A stretch of DNA of 63,374 nt from Hydnum rufescens UP504 (GCA_014904985.1 MU129114.1:1-63374), one strand, 5' to 3'; counted from the first letter of the stretch, positions 21,434-33,296 are shown. The notes: generated by a model not told the origin, from the sequence alone. Made by a program: numbers and translations.

Positions 21434-22143
21434 CCGTGCAATAGGAAGAAGGGTGAATAGCCCATGGAGGAGTGTGGCGTAGCATTGTGGGCCATCGCTA
21501 GCATCCCTAGCCACTGGGCCCAGGAGCTACAATTACCTGCAGAATATGCTCGCAATGCTACCTCTAGCATGTCATTAGCCTTCTCAGTCTGCCCATCCAT
21601 TTGGGGGTGATGTGAAGTCGAGAGTAGTAGGCCCAAGTCTAAGTGCTTGGCCACCAATGCCCAGAAAGACTTGGCCCACCTGGCGTCTCGATCAGTGATC
21701 ATTTGGCAGGGGATACCATATTTCAAAACCAGGTGTCGCACCAATAGCTTTGCAAACCCCTCCTGCTTTAGATCGGAAGTAGTGGGGATGTACTGGATGA
21801 ACTTTGTAAGCTTGTCTACAATCACTAATACTGTGTCAAACCCCTCTGACTTCAGGAGGCCCATGATCAGATCTAGCATAACTACTTTGAATGGAAGCAG
21901 CGGGATCACATGGGGGCATAGCTTTCCCACAGGGCCACATTTGTCTGACTTGGTCTTTTGGCAGACGTTGCATGTTCTCATAAATTCTATGACATCAGCC
22001 CACATTCTGGGCCAGTAGAATCTCACAGCTAGCTTGTGAAACAGCCTGGAAGATCCTGCATGTGCTGCTTCCCAGGGCAACTCATGAGAATCTTGGATTA
22101 TTTTCCTCACTTCTGACTTGGGTACGCATAAGTGGGCAACCAA
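21434..22143 (-). pseudogene. Element C integrase (truncated)
   Basis: Contains the zinc-binding HHCC region (AHAGSSRLFHKLAVRFYWP ... CNVCQK), the catalytic core start VVMLDLIMGL with its first Asp, MITDRDARW with the second Asp, and HHPQMDGQTEKAN with the Glu, then AHNATPHSSMGYSPFFLLHG. The sequence ends there because LTR A begins; everything after the LLHG box is missing. Catalytic residues are present, but the C-terminal domain is lost, so no functional integrase is possible from this copy. Confidence 0.88.
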
Positions 22144-23160
22144 ATTGGCATCACGGAAGATGAGACGGCCCTCCTCTGATTGATAGAAGCATCATGCTGC
22201 TGAGAGCTCCTCTTCATTGTCAATGGCTTCCTTCCATGGCTGCTTGAAGCTGGATCATCCTGATATCCTTGGATGAAGGCTTCTGTTCGCATGGGGCTGA
22301 TGGAGATATCCAGTGTCTGGGGCATCCATTCTTGACCAGGGGGATTGGACGTCTTACCCCTCCACCTCGCTGCTACTTCTAGCTCATCTGCTGTTGTTGG
22401 AGGTATCCCTTCCAACTTCCTTTTGGCTTGTGCTTGTGTTGATAGAAACGCTGCTCATTCTGCTGGTCTCCTTTCTATGACATCTCCCCATGTGAATAGG
22501 GGTTGCACAAGGAGTTGGCTTGGTAAAGCCAGGGAGTTGTCTTCAACAGGCGATTGATGCAGCAGGATTTGTTACAGCCTAGAGAGCAGATCTACATTTG
22601 AGTGTATGACTCCTGCTTGATGTACTATATCCAAGCCTGGGTATGCTGTGAACACTGCCCCCCATGCCACAAGATGCCTGTTGGCATTCTCGTACGTTCA
22701 AGCCCACTGTAGGGCCATGTGATCCATAATAACTATGTTCTTTTTGCCTTCAATAAATGGTTGGAATCACACTAGCACTTCCTTAACTCCCAGAGCTTCC
22801 CTTTCAGTCGCTGAGTAGTTCCTTTCAGCTGACTTCAGAGATCTGCTCCAGCACGTGATCACCCGCTCAACATTGACTATTGTGTCTTCTATGCTTTCGG
22901 CCCAAGAACCCAGATTGGGTACATTGTTTGTATTCTTTGAGACTTGATGGGCTAGTTTTGGGACTGGTTCACCCTTGGCATGGGTGTCTACAACCTTATC
23001 ATAGGTCTTTGTGCCTTTCAGATCTCGTAGGGCGATGGGCTGTACCTGCTGTAGACTAACTCCCATTGCTACATCAGAGGCATCAGAGTATATGTGATAT
23101 GGTTCTCCAGGCATTGCGTGCCCCAGTATGGGGGCTGAGATGAGTCCTTCCTTAATGTCT
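22144..23160 (-). pseudogene. Element C RNase H and RH-IN linker
   Basis: The segment 22767-23114 shows the RT-associated RNase H start (HIYSDASDVAMGVSLQQ) and SLKSAERNYSATEREALGV, typical of Ty3/gypsy. Between this and integrase are frames with several stops; 22107-22415 carries a linker. An in-frame TGA near 22192 falls in the CFYQ box before the integrase zinc finger. The region is degenerate. Confidence 0.75.
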
Positions 23161-24060
23161 TCAAAGGCTCATTCCTGTTCTGCCCCCCCAGATCCAGCTT
23201 GTGCTTTTTTGTAATAATTCAAATAATGGTGCAGCCTGCTCTGAATAGTGGGGTATGTAGTGCGAGAAATAGACAGCCATTCCCAAGAACATTTGTAGTG
23301 TGGCTTTATTATGTGGGTGAGCCAAGCCTGTAATGGCTTTGATTTTTTCCTTGTGCATTGACAGCCCCAGCTGGGAGACTTTTTGTCCTAGTAGCAGGAT
23401 AAAGGTATACATGAAATGACATTTCTTTGGCGCTAGAGTCAGCTTGGCTTCTGCACAAGCCTGGAGGACTTGGTTGAGATGCTCCAGGTGCTCCTTGTAT
23501 GATTTTGAGTACACCACTATATCGTCTATGTAGACTAGTGAGAATATCCATAGAAAAGGGGCTAGGATAGATTGCATCATCCTCTGGAAAATGGAGGGGC
23601 CATTCCTGAGGCTGAAGGGCATCTGTTTGAACTGCCAAAGCCCTCAATGTGAACGAAACGCTGTCTTCTCTTTATTGTCCTCATCCATTGTCATCTGATG
23701 AAATCCTGCTAGTGCATCAAGGGTGGACAGAACCTGTGATCCAGACAGAGCTTGCAGGATCTCAGCTTGCCATGGGATTGGGAACTTGTCTGATATAGTC
23801 ATGGCATTGAGTTTCCGGTAATCCACACAAAACCTTGGTTTCCCATTTCTGTATGCTATTACTATGGGGGCAGCCCAAGGACTTTTCAAGGGTTCTACTA
23901 CTTCTTGATGGATCCACTTATCCATCTGCTTGTCGATCACCAGTCTTTTTGCTGGGGAGGCCCATACATCAGCATGGAGACTGAGTGAGCCTCCTCTTTT
24001 GTGCAGATCTTAGCGATTGTATCCAACGTCCCCAGGTGATCATCGAAACCGAATGCCTGA
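23161..24060 (-). pseudogene. Element C reverse transcriptase
   Basis: The fingers and palm lie at 23644-23940 (PWAAPIVIAYRNGKPRFCVD, YRKLNAMT, STLDALAGFHQ, with the first catalytic Asp). After a frameshift near 23650 come MPFSLRNGPSIFQRMM and the catalytic SLVYIDDIVVYSK at 23161-23622, followed by HNKATLQMFLGMAVYFSHYI. The order is right for a Ty3/gypsy RT, which copies element RNA to cDNA in particles. The frameshift separates fingers from palm. Confidence 0.85.
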
Positions 24061-24235
24061 ATGTGTTTTCTGATCAGCTTCAGCATCTTCACTCATATGT
24101 CTGAAGGAGTGTCTGGAGCTATGTCTATAAGCTCCTCCAGCTTCTTTGATTCATACATCATGGGTCTGCAGGTTCTGACGTCTTGGGGCCCCACAGCTTG
24201 TCAGGATCATCAGGTTCGGGGGGGATCTCCAGTGC

Positions 24236-25498
24236 TCACAACTTTGCCAGCACTTGATCAGATAGGTCCCTGTCCCCTAATGATCCCCAGGCTATCTTCT
24301 GCACTACATGGGCATAGGCTCTCAAACGCTGCATCTGCTCATTGTCCTTGGCTCCATCAAAGGATTGCTCAGGATTGTGTAGCACACCTAGTACGTCACC
24401 CCTGCGAATCCATTCCATGGAGGGGGACATATTAGCTACAGGTACTATGAGCTCTTCTGACTTGAGCAACATCAAAGGGGCTGCCAGGAAGCAACCATTG
24501 CTTGTGGAGAGCATGACCCTCTCCATGAACCACTTGTTGCACCCCTTAGCTGGACCTTCCATGGGAACCCTGGCAACCCAACCAGAACGGATCCTCACGT
24601 CCCTTGCAGCTTTCAGCAAGCGGGGCATGTGTCGGTGTTCTTGGTCATTGGTAGGGTTCCTGGAAGTGGCTAGGTACACGGCACGATTTTTTATCTCTGG
24701 AGGATGGCAGGGCCAAACTTGAAACTTCTCTGGTGAAAAGGGAGTCGAGTAGGTGAGAACATTGAACTGTTCCCCTGGCTGATTAATCGCCAGGCGCATT
24801 TCCTGTGCTGTCCTCAGCACCGAGACTTTGTAATTAACCTGGAAGTCTTCTCCTAGTAGTACCAGGACATTCATGCCTGGGATCATGTAGGCTTCTTCGA
24901 CGAATTCTAGGACTCAGTTATTCATTGTGGGCATGAAGACACAAAGGTTTATAAAACCCAGAATCTTTGCTTGGTTGGTGAGCTTGAAGAGGCTAAGTTT
25001 CATTCCCTTTTGTAGTTTTGGGCAGTGCTCTAGGGTGTTGTAGTATTCCTCCAATATCAGGGTGATGTCGGCACCTGAATCCAGTCATAACTGTACTTCA
25101 GGACTCAAAAGAGACCCTAAGCAGCCCCCATACATGCTGAGAGCTGTAATACCAAGGGCAGATTTCCCTGTGGGTGTAGTCCTAGCTTTACAACAACGAA
25201 TGACCTTCACTGGAGGGTCGTTTGGTGCTTCTCGAAATTTGGGTAGGGGGCCCCTGGCTGACATAAACATTGTTGCTGTGGCTGCGACCCTTCTATGCAT
25301 CCTTTTGAGGTCCTTGGAAGCTTGTTTCTCTGGTGGCTTCTTCAGCAGGTCCAGGGGGACTTTTATGGGAGGGGGAAACAGTATATTACTTGTCACTATA
25401 TTTACATTATGCAACAAGTCAAGGTGTGTTTCTATGTACATGGGCTTCCCATGGGGTACAGGGGGGCCAGATGATGAAGCTAGTTTCATCTGCCCCAT
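24236..25498 (-). pseudogene. Element C protease region
   Basis: Reading across a stop just after 25085, the motif LDSGADITL (about 25060-25090) is an aspartic protease active site. It is followed by IPGMNVLVLLGEDFQVNY (24800-24890), the second conserved protease block. A 216-codon frame (24236-24886) then links to RT. The N-terminal 137 codons (25085-25498) are a linker rich in K and P. Stops at the protease and near 24915 make it nonfunctional. Confidence 0.7.
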
Positions 25499-25500
25499 AT

Positions 25501-26578
25501 TTAAAAATTTGGCACTGCATTGACCATTGCTGAGTATGCAGCCTTATAGTCAGGTGTTTTGTACCGCCAGTGCTCCTTTTTAAGCATTCTCCTTTCTAGA
25601 TGATTAGAATACACCCCGAAGTGCTTGCAATCCCTAACCCAATGTTTTTCACTTCTGCATGTGAAGCATTTTTGATTTGGCTTGTGATGGCTAACTACAG
25701 CATTGTCCCAAGGGTAGGGATAGGTCTTTTCTGCCATGTCTGCCCTTTTTTCCCATGGGTAAGGGTGGCATGGTAGATGATAGGGTCTGCCCCCCAGGCG
25801 TCTTCCCACACTGAATGCCATCGAAGTGGCTTTCCCTCCTTCTGCTTCCTCACTAGAGTAGTAGAAGGCCCCATCAGGATTGTCGCTGTACTTGGAATGC
25901 AGCAAGTCTCTTTCACTCCTTTCTTCTTCATTCTCCTGTGCCACGAAATTTGCCCTCTTCAAGTTTTTTGTCTCCTGGCGATGTTGATAGTGCTGTGATG
26001 ACCTCCACTGCATTACTAACATCGCCTCGAACTGCTTGGCATGCATTAGAACTGATTCAATCGGGGGTCTATCACTCCACCTCAATACTACATCCCATTC
26101 CGTGGGGGTGTTATTCATCACCGACGCTGTTTCCTCAGGGCTATTGGGTGTGAAGTGCAGGAAAATGCGAGAAAGGAGGATGCATTGCTGGATGTATTTG
26201 GCAGGTGATTCTTCAAGGTGGTCAACACTACGGAAAGTTTCCTCATTATATTTAATTTGTTGGGCTGTATACCAAGCCTCTCCCAAGTACTGGTGCAGTA
26301 CCCATTCTCGTAGGGTGCTGGGACTGTACAATGGAGTGCTTGACAGGTATGGAATGAGCCTGCCAAGCTGTGGCCACTGCCCCCTTGAACCTGAAGGCAG
26401 CAATTTGGGCTAGTTGGTTCTCTATCACAGGACCTAGCCCTATGAGATCATTGCACTCATAGAGTGAATTGATTGCTGTGTCCTGATCACCATCCCATTT
26501 GGGGACAGCAGCCCATTTTAGCCAGTTATCCCATGTCACTCCTGATGGGGGGGCATTGAATGATGCTCCTACACACCT
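25501..26578 (-). pseudogene. Element C gag, capsid and nucleocapsid part
   Basis: The 26252-26539 frame (VTWDNWLKWAAVPKWDGDQD ... FRFKGAVATAWQ) matches the capsid fold of Ty3 gag, and after a frameshift near 26335 the 25501-26403 frame continues (STLREWVLHQYLGEAWY). A CCHC knuckle, CFTCRSEKHWVRDC, lies near 25630-25670. A run of seven G (26533-26541 on the plus strand) coincides with another frame change near the MITE. Confidence 0.8.
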
Positions 26579-27240
26579 ATGGATGCTGCGGTTCAGGTTT
26601 AAACCTGTGGAACCTGAGTTTAAACCTGAACCTGACCCAGGTCAGGTTCCATTGGGGTCAGGTTTCATTTCATATTCTTCAGGTCAGGTTCAGGTTTTGC
26701 CCTTGCCCTGAATCCAAAAACCAGTCTGAAACCAGGTTTAAACCTGAACCTGAAAGGTAGGGTGTAGGTTCCATTCCATGTAAATTGACCACTATTCTGC
26801 CACCAAATCTGGCAATTTACACATGTGACTATAGTTCTGGAGTCAGAAGTCACATGACTTGGCCATCAAATGAGGTAATTGGTGCAGGTCACAAGTCACA
26901 TGACAGAATGTAGTGTCTAAATACCATCTCCAGAAGATGTGTGAGCAGTAAATTGAAGTGAAAGGGGGCTAGGAAGGAGATGTGGATCTAAAGCAGGATG
27001 TAAAGGGAGTGGCAGAGGCAGAGACTTGAGCACAGGGTGTAGATATTCTGTAGTACCCCCTGAAAATGTTGGCTTCCCTCATACCTCAGGTTTCAGGTTT
27101 AAACCAGAACCTGACCTGAATGAGACCAAACCTCAGGTCAGGTTCAGGTTTTGCCCTCATGGGTGATTTTGGAACCTGGTCAGGTTTAGGTTTTGCCCAA
27201 ATTGGGCAAAACCTGACCAAAACCTGACCGTGGCAACCAT
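26579..27240. mobile_element. 662-bp MITE inserted in element C gag
   Basis: Terminal inverted repeats: left ATGGATGCTGCGGTTCAGG, right (reverse complement) ATGGTTGCCACGGTCAGG, i.e. ATGG(A/T)TGC then CGGT and CAGGTTT. ACCT flanks both sides (26575-26578 and 27241-27244), a probable 4-bp target duplication. Subterminal DNA at both ends is filled with GGTTTAAACC palindromes and AACCTGAACCTGACC repeats; the 26.75-27.08 kb core lacks them. No ORF of note. Insert plus one target copy is 666 bp, a multiple of three. Confidence 0.75.
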
Positions 27241-28868
27241 ACCTCCATGGGGGGTCCCAGGCTTTCCTTCTGTGAAGAGCCTTGCGAAGGTGTTGGGGCA
27301 GTGTGCTGGCTCCCAGGCTTCAAAAGGGGCATGCTCATGGGGTTACAGGGGAAAAGAGTGCCTGAAAGGGAGAAGGGCTCTGTCTTGACTATATTCATGT
27401 AGTAGTCATGAGCCCTTGTGGCTCCTGGGGCTGGCAAAGTGGGGGTATCTGTGACAGAGTTCCAGGCACAGCCTGGGTACTCATCTCCTTCTCCCATGGA
27501 GTTTGCTTGCCTAATCAAATAATTGGTGAAGGGAAAATGAGCACAAGGGGGGCCCACAGGTTGAAGCATGAGGGGGTCTCCACTAGGATGCCTCCCCATT
27601 GTGCATCCGCCTATAGGGCTCATTTCCCAGGATCCCATGGGCTCCCTATTTGTGACTTGTGATCTGGAAGGGGTCCAGAGAGCATTCTGTAGCCCTTCTC
27701 CCAGCATAGAGACTCGCTGTGAGATGGCTGCTAGCTTATTCCGGGGGTGCTGCATAGGAGTGGCTGACTCTCTGGGCATAGAGTCATAAAGGGGGATGTC
27801 TTGCCAGTTCGAGGGGGAAGTATCTAAGTCAATCAATGAGGCATGAAGTGCCGATGAATTCCCAAGCCTTGTCTGATCAGAAGGGGGCATCGGCCAGGCT
27901 GGCAGGTTTATAATAGAGCCCGGCCCTGCCCTTGGGCCTTGATCAGGGCCCAAACTTGTGCCGATACTTGGCTCTTCAAATTCTGAGCCAGGGACGAAGA
28001 GACCTAGGCCATGGGGATCGGTGTCAACCCTGGGAAGAGGCTGCACATTGAGCGCTTCCTCCAGGTTCACGTCAGACTTGGCAAATTTCAATGCTTGGTT
28101 ACCCGAAAAGGGGTGCCTTGTTGCAGTTATGATAGGATGCATCCCTTTGATGTCACCTTGGATCGCCTCCCATCCTGAAGTCAATGCTCACCTGGCAACC
28201 TTCTTCATGGGGAGACGGGGGTCGTGCCAGGCTTTATGTAGACGATCCCTCAACTCGGGCGTAGGAGGGAGAGAATCTTTGGAGGCCATGGGCATGGAGA
28301 GAGTCTCACCCTGGTGGAGTTTCCTCAGCTTATAGAGCCATGTGAAGGTCAGTTCGACATGAAGCTTCAACAGCTTATCGGCCATCCTTAGCTCCTCAAT
28401 ACATTTGGACATCCATAACTGCTCTGTCAATTTCCCTTCACAATCTATTACAAATCAATGGTCCTCCTCCCCTACTATAGCTATGACATCTGAGATTACA
28501 TTCTGTAGCCTCTCTATTCCCATTTGCACTGTAATTAGGAGTTCCCTATCCATGTGCCATTCTTGTTGCTCTTCATCATATACGAAGTACGTCTGGTTGT
28601 ATTGTGCAGGGGCAAACTTCATCCATACCATTAGGAACTGGTAGGTGGTGACGGGAGCAGACAAGAACGGGTCAGTGTACTTGTTTACCGGTTCATCCAA
28701 GCATTGGGTGACTTCCCGATAGCGCTCCATCAAACATAACCTAGGTGGGATGGCTATGCATTTGTGCATTGTGGCATGATAGAGAACGTCCTCATGTTGG
28801 GACAAAGGGACATAGTGAGGGATTGCCATGTGAGGGTTCTGCCTGGGTGTCCTCACACATTTGCTCAT
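27241..28868 (-). pseudogene. Element C gag, N-terminal part
   Basis: Three segments share one reading frame, separated by TGA at 28455-28457 and 28188-28190: 28455-28868 (start at ATG 28868, MSKCVRTP), 28188-28430 and 27186-28184. The long Pro/Gly/Met-rich last segment (LINLPAWPMPPSDQ-like) is probably a disordered gag N-terminal extension. Upstream of 28868 the frame stays open into the LTR, so the true ATG is uncertain. Frame continuity across two TGA codons argues for one ancestral gag. Confidence 0.65.
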
Positions 28869-28965
28869 GATAGGGTGCAGAGGAGGGAGACAGAGGGTAG
28901 ATTGGGAGTTGTGAGATGTCGAGGGTGAAGTTGGTTTGACTGCCTCGTCAGCTAGAGGGAACCAA

Positions 28966-29545
28966 TGTAATAACACATTATTTGACTTCAAATATACGCA
29001 GGAGTTGTTGTTAGACAAGGTGGAGTCAATGTTCCTGTAAACAGAAGAGAGAGAGAAATCCTCCTGCTCTAGGCACTGGCTTCAAGTGGACGGGCCATGC
29101 ACGAGGCTAAGCACTGGCTTCACCTCATATGTGAGAGAAGCGGAGGGAGAGGGGGAAGGAATGTGGGAGGTGTGGTAGTAGCTGGTGAAAGGGCCAGACT
29201 ACTATCTAAGGGGGCAAAGGGATGATCAGCTAATAGAGTAGAGAAAGGGAGCTTACTTGGTAGAGTCATGCTCGTATGTGACTCTCCCTTATCCTTCTCA
29301 ACACCATGCTCTGTGGTGATGGTTCAGGTAGCTTTGCTGGGTGAGTCATAACATGACTAGGTCGCATGGCTGTGTAGTTTCACGGGTCTTGCAAGAGCAA
29401 AGGAGTCTGGGCAAAAGATAGATTTGATTCTGCCATGTCAGCAACTTAGAATTGTTGTGGCCATGCTATTACGTAATAGTACAGAGGATGGGACAAATGG
29501 GGGAAATGACAATTATGTACATACGGAACCTTGAGTACTATATTA
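28966..29545 (-). mobile_element. Probable 5' LTR remnant of element C
   Basis: The plus-strand left end TGTAATAACACATTA is preceded by AGAGGGAACCA, i.e. minus-strand TGGTTCCCTCT directly inside the LTR end, suitable as primer binding site. The right part is interrupted or ended by palindrome F1; no second LTR copy is in the window to confirm the borders. Confidence 0.45.
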
Positions 29546-32335
29546 CAATTACATAATACAATGATTCCTATTAAAAATAGCCTAAATGCAGAAATTGGAT
29601 GAGCTACATCCAAATAACCACTGAGCAGATCATTCTGAAATTTTGTACATAATTAGATGCTACTTCTACGCAAATTATATCAAAATTTCAGCCAAATTGG
29701 GGCAGGGGTTATGAAGATATGAGGCAAACAAGTCTGGACATTGAAAATTCATTTCCTCCCCTTGCAGAATAGTTAGAGACTTGAAAATGTTCACAAATCC
29801 ATACAATGTAATGTACTAATCATGGACCAAAAATCAGCCCAATACACGCACTTGAAGGGAATGAACTGGACAATAGGTACCAGAAGCACTGGAAATTGCC
29901 AAAATGTAAGGAGTGCAGGATCATTCTGAAATTTGGCATGTGATTAGATACTGTTTAGGCAAAGACCATATCAAAGTTTCAGCCAGATCTGGTCAGTAAG
30001 TACAGAGATATGAGGGAAACAAGTTTAAACATTGAAGATCAATTTACTCCCCCCACAGACAAGGTATGGACTTGAAATTAGACATGGGTTATTATCATAT
30101 AATCAACTAACCATGTGCCAAAAATCAGCATATTCTGTTTACTTCTAGATATTCAACTCTCTTTTCAGGCAAAAAGAGAACAACAAGCTACCATGAATGT
30201 TAAACACTTTAAATTCCACCCAAAATAGGTGGAATGGGCTTATAATATTATAGCCCTGACTGTATCCAAAAATGGAATGAATTGGATGTGTGGAAGTAGC
30301 TTAAATTGAAGGGGAGGGGGAGGAAGATCAAAAGTTAATTACATAAGATGTAGAGCAGGGTTGGCTCTGATATTACACCACTGAGTTAATACATATATGG
30401 GGAGTGTACATGCCAGATATCAGCCCAACTGGACTCCATTTAGGCAGTGTTCCACAGGCCTCCCCCCTAAACAACAATTTCCTCCCCAGAGCCTTCTATT
30501 CATGTAATTCCCCTGAAAATGCACACTTGGGTCATCCAAACATACACATCTATCGCATTCCTCAAAATTTCAGATTTATGACTCCAGTGTTAGAGTCTCC
30601 ATATTATTTTCAAGTTTCACTGAGTACACCCTCCAGTTGGGACACTTCCAGGGCTCCAATCACTTTGAATTTTTGTAGGTCACACCTGCTCATTATTTGA
30701 GGCTCAGCCCCACATTTTCAGCCCATTCTGAGCACTTTTGACATTTGTCACATGACCAAGATCTTCCCTTCCCCCTGCTTCACTCAGTCATCCAATTTGT
30801 GTGGACTTTGTTGCCATCTGCAGTAGTAGTGTGTGACAGTGCATGATTCAAATTTCAGGAGATTCCATGCAATATTGAGTTATTCAGAAACATTCTAGAT
30901 CAATTCATTTGGGTCAGACAGCAGTATTTAGTGGAAATACTGTTGTTCTGACCCCAAATTGAATTGATCTAGAATGTTTCTTGAATAACTCAATCAATAT
31001 TGCATGGAATCTCCTGAAATTTGAATCATGCACTGTCACACACTACTACTACAGATGGCAACAAAGTCCACACAAATTGGATGACTGAGTGAAGCAGGGG
31101 GAAGGGAAGATCTTGGTCATGTGACAAATGTCAAAAGTGCTCAGAATGGGCTGAAAATGTGGGGCTGAGCCTCAAATAGATGAGCAGGTGTGACCTACAA
31201 AAATTCAAAGTGATTGGAGCCCTGGAAGTGTCCCAACTGGAGGGTGTACTCAGTGAAACTTGAAAATAATATGGAGACTCTAACACTGGAGTCATAAATC
31301 TGAAATTTTGAGGAATGCTATAGATGTGTTGATGACCATGTTTGGATGACCCAAGTGTGCATTTTCAGGGGAATTACATGGATAGAAGGCTCTGGGGAGG
31401 AAATTGTTGTTTAGGGGGGAGGCCTGTGGAACACTGCCTAAATGGAGTCCAGTTGGGCTGATATCTGGCATGTACACTCCCCATATATGTATTAACTCAG
31501 TGGTGTAATATCAGAGCCAACCCTGCTCTACATCTTATGTAATTAACTTTTGATCTTCCTCCCCCTCCCCTTCAATTTAAGCTACTTCCACACATCCAAT
31601 TCATTCCATTTTTGGATACAGTCAGGGCTATAATATTATAAGCCCATTCCACCTATTTTGGGTGGAATTTAAAGTGTTTAACATTCATGGTAGCTTGTTG
31701 TTCTCTTTTTGCCTGAAAAGAGAGTTGAATATCTAGAAGTAAACAGAATATGCTGATTTTTGGCACATGGTTAGTTGATTATATGATAATAACCCATGTC
31801 TAATTTCAAGTCCATACCTTGTCTGTGGGGGGAGTAAATTGATCTTCAATGTTTAAACTTGTTTCCCTCATATCTCTGTACTTACTGACCAGATCTGGCT
31901 GAAACTTTGATATGGTCTTTGCCTAAACAGTATCTAATCACATGCCAAATTTCAGAATGATCCTGCACTCCTTACATTTTGGCAATTTCCAGTGCTTCTG
32001 GTACCTATTGTCCAGTTCATTCCCTTCAAGCGCGTGTATTGGGCTGATTTTTGGTCCATGATTAGTACATTACATTGTATGGATTTTTGAAAATTTTCAA
32101 GTCTCTAACTATTCTGCAAGGGGAGGAAATGAATTTTCAATGTCCAGACTTGTTTGCCTCATATCTTCATAACCCCTGCCCCAATTTGGCTGAAATTTTG
32201 ATATAATTTGCATAGAAGTAGCATCTAATTATGTACAAAATTTCAGAATGATCTGCTCAGTGGTTATTTGGATGTAGCTCATCCAATTTCTGCATTTAGG
32301 CTTTTTTTAATAGGAATCATTGTATTATGTAATTG
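29546..32335. mobile_element. F1: 2.79-kb near-perfect palindrome (foldback element)
   Basis: The left arm (29546-30929) is the reverse complement of the right arm (30935-32335), with a 5-base loop AGTGG at 30930-30934 and only scattered mismatches and small indels. Outer ends are CAATTACATAATACAATG on the left and its complement on the right. Any transcript would form a ~1.38-kb double-stranded hairpin. Arms contain diverged ~293-bp subrepeats (starting near 29627 and 29921). No transposase or other coding region is visible, and no target duplication could be found. Confidence 0.92.
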
Positions 32336-32860
32336 GCTATGATCCAAAGTTATTATGGAGTATCATCTAATCCACCCTTTTATATTGGTCTATCTAGTTA
32401 CCACATTTAGGCTTTTTCATAGCAGCAGGTGGCTTGCCTTTGAAACTGGGCTGGTTGGTTGGTTGGAATTCTTGTTTATATACTGCGTAGGCTCCTGCAG
32501 GGGGCCAAGAGTGGTTTGACTACATGATGGCTCTGTACTTGAAATTATTCTAAGGGTGGGTGGGGTATTATGAAGGGGGTGTGTGAAGGGGGGTGGATTC
32601 TGGTTGATTCTAATATGGTCTAGTGTGAAGGGTGAGAGAGAGCCATAATTGGGCATAGAAAAAGGGAGGCATGATAGACTGAATAGAAGTGGAACAGTGG
32701 GCTGTGGTGGTATGCCAGGTTACTCCCCCATATGAAAGCTGACAGGGTGGGTGTATGTGTGTGCATTATCTGGCAGCCCCTCAGTCATGGAGGTGAGGGA
32801 GAAAACGAGTAGTCAGAGAAATGGGCCATTTGGTTATTCACAAGGTACATATGGCCTGTG
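32336..32860. other. Spacer between F1 and the LINE
   Basis: It holds a (GGTT)-rich stretch at 32449-32464 and an echo of the F1 end (CATTTAGGCTTTTT at 32404-32417). No supported gene. It probably contains the 3' end of the LINE and the rest of the element C LTR, but no borders can be seen. Confidence 0.4.
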
Positions 32861-32893
32861 TGAATTTACAACTGTCAGTCAATGCTGCAATTA

Positions 32894-33145
32894 TTATGTC
32901 TTTGAAAATGCCCCTGCCGCCTCAATAAAAGTGGCAAGGTGGAGGTTACCCTCAGGTGTGCCTAGGAGTTTTGGTGTGTTGCAGTCTTGGTCTGTCACCC
33001 CTAGCAAGTGGTGGTGATTTGTGAATAGCACACAAGTGTGTAGCACATGTTCACAGGTCTGGAAGTCTTTGCCACATGGGCAGCCAACTTCTTCTGTCAG
33101 GACGAATCTGGAGTAGTAGCTCCCAAGGTGGGCATGCCCCGTCAT
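32894..33145 (-). pseudogene. LINE C-terminal zinc-finger segment
   Basis: The GHAHLGSYYSRF ... CPCGKDFQTCEHVLHTC pattern is the terminal cysteine/histidine finger found after RNase H in fungal and arthropod LINEs. It may aid RNA binding during target-primed reverse transcription. It is separated from the RNase H frame by frameshifts and by an 80-bp duplication. Confidence 0.75.
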
Positions 33146-33296
33146 GCACTGTACAAGGCAGCTGAAGTTACATCAGCTGAGGCTGTTGCACAATGAGGTG
33201 GGCTGGAGGCATGGGTGCATGTCATGCACTGTACAAGGCAGCTGAAGTTACATCAGCTGAGCTGTTGCACAATGAGGTGGCTGGAGGCATGGGTGA
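33141..33296. repeat. 80-bp tandem duplication in LINE ORF2
   Basis: Units 33141-33220 and 33221-33296 both begin GTCATGCACTGTACAAGGCA and differ by a few bases and three short deletions. It disrupts the LINE reading frame. Confidence 0.9.

Larger units (their letters stand above)
21434..28965 (-). mobile_element. Ty3/gypsy element C (gag to integrase; 3' end lost)
   Basis: Minus-strand order gag, protease, RT, RNase H, integrase, with a conventional chromodomain-lineage-like RT (YIDD) unlike the FVDD type of A and B. It is cut at 21433/21434 by LTR A within the integrase LLHG motif and contains a MITE in gag (26579-27240). Its LTR seems to begin at 28966 (TGTAATAACACATTA). Confidence 0.85.

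Noticed and set aside
26579..27240. AACCTG repeats as internal telomeric sequence
   Set aside because: The words are irregular, form GGTTTAAACC palindromes, and lie symmetrically at the two ends of an element with terminal inverted repeats, so a MITE explains them better.
30404..31477. ORFs starting MYMPDISPTGLH in both arms of F1
   Set aside because: They are mirror images of the same arm sequence, under 100 codons, with no motif; they exist because the arms are inverted copies.
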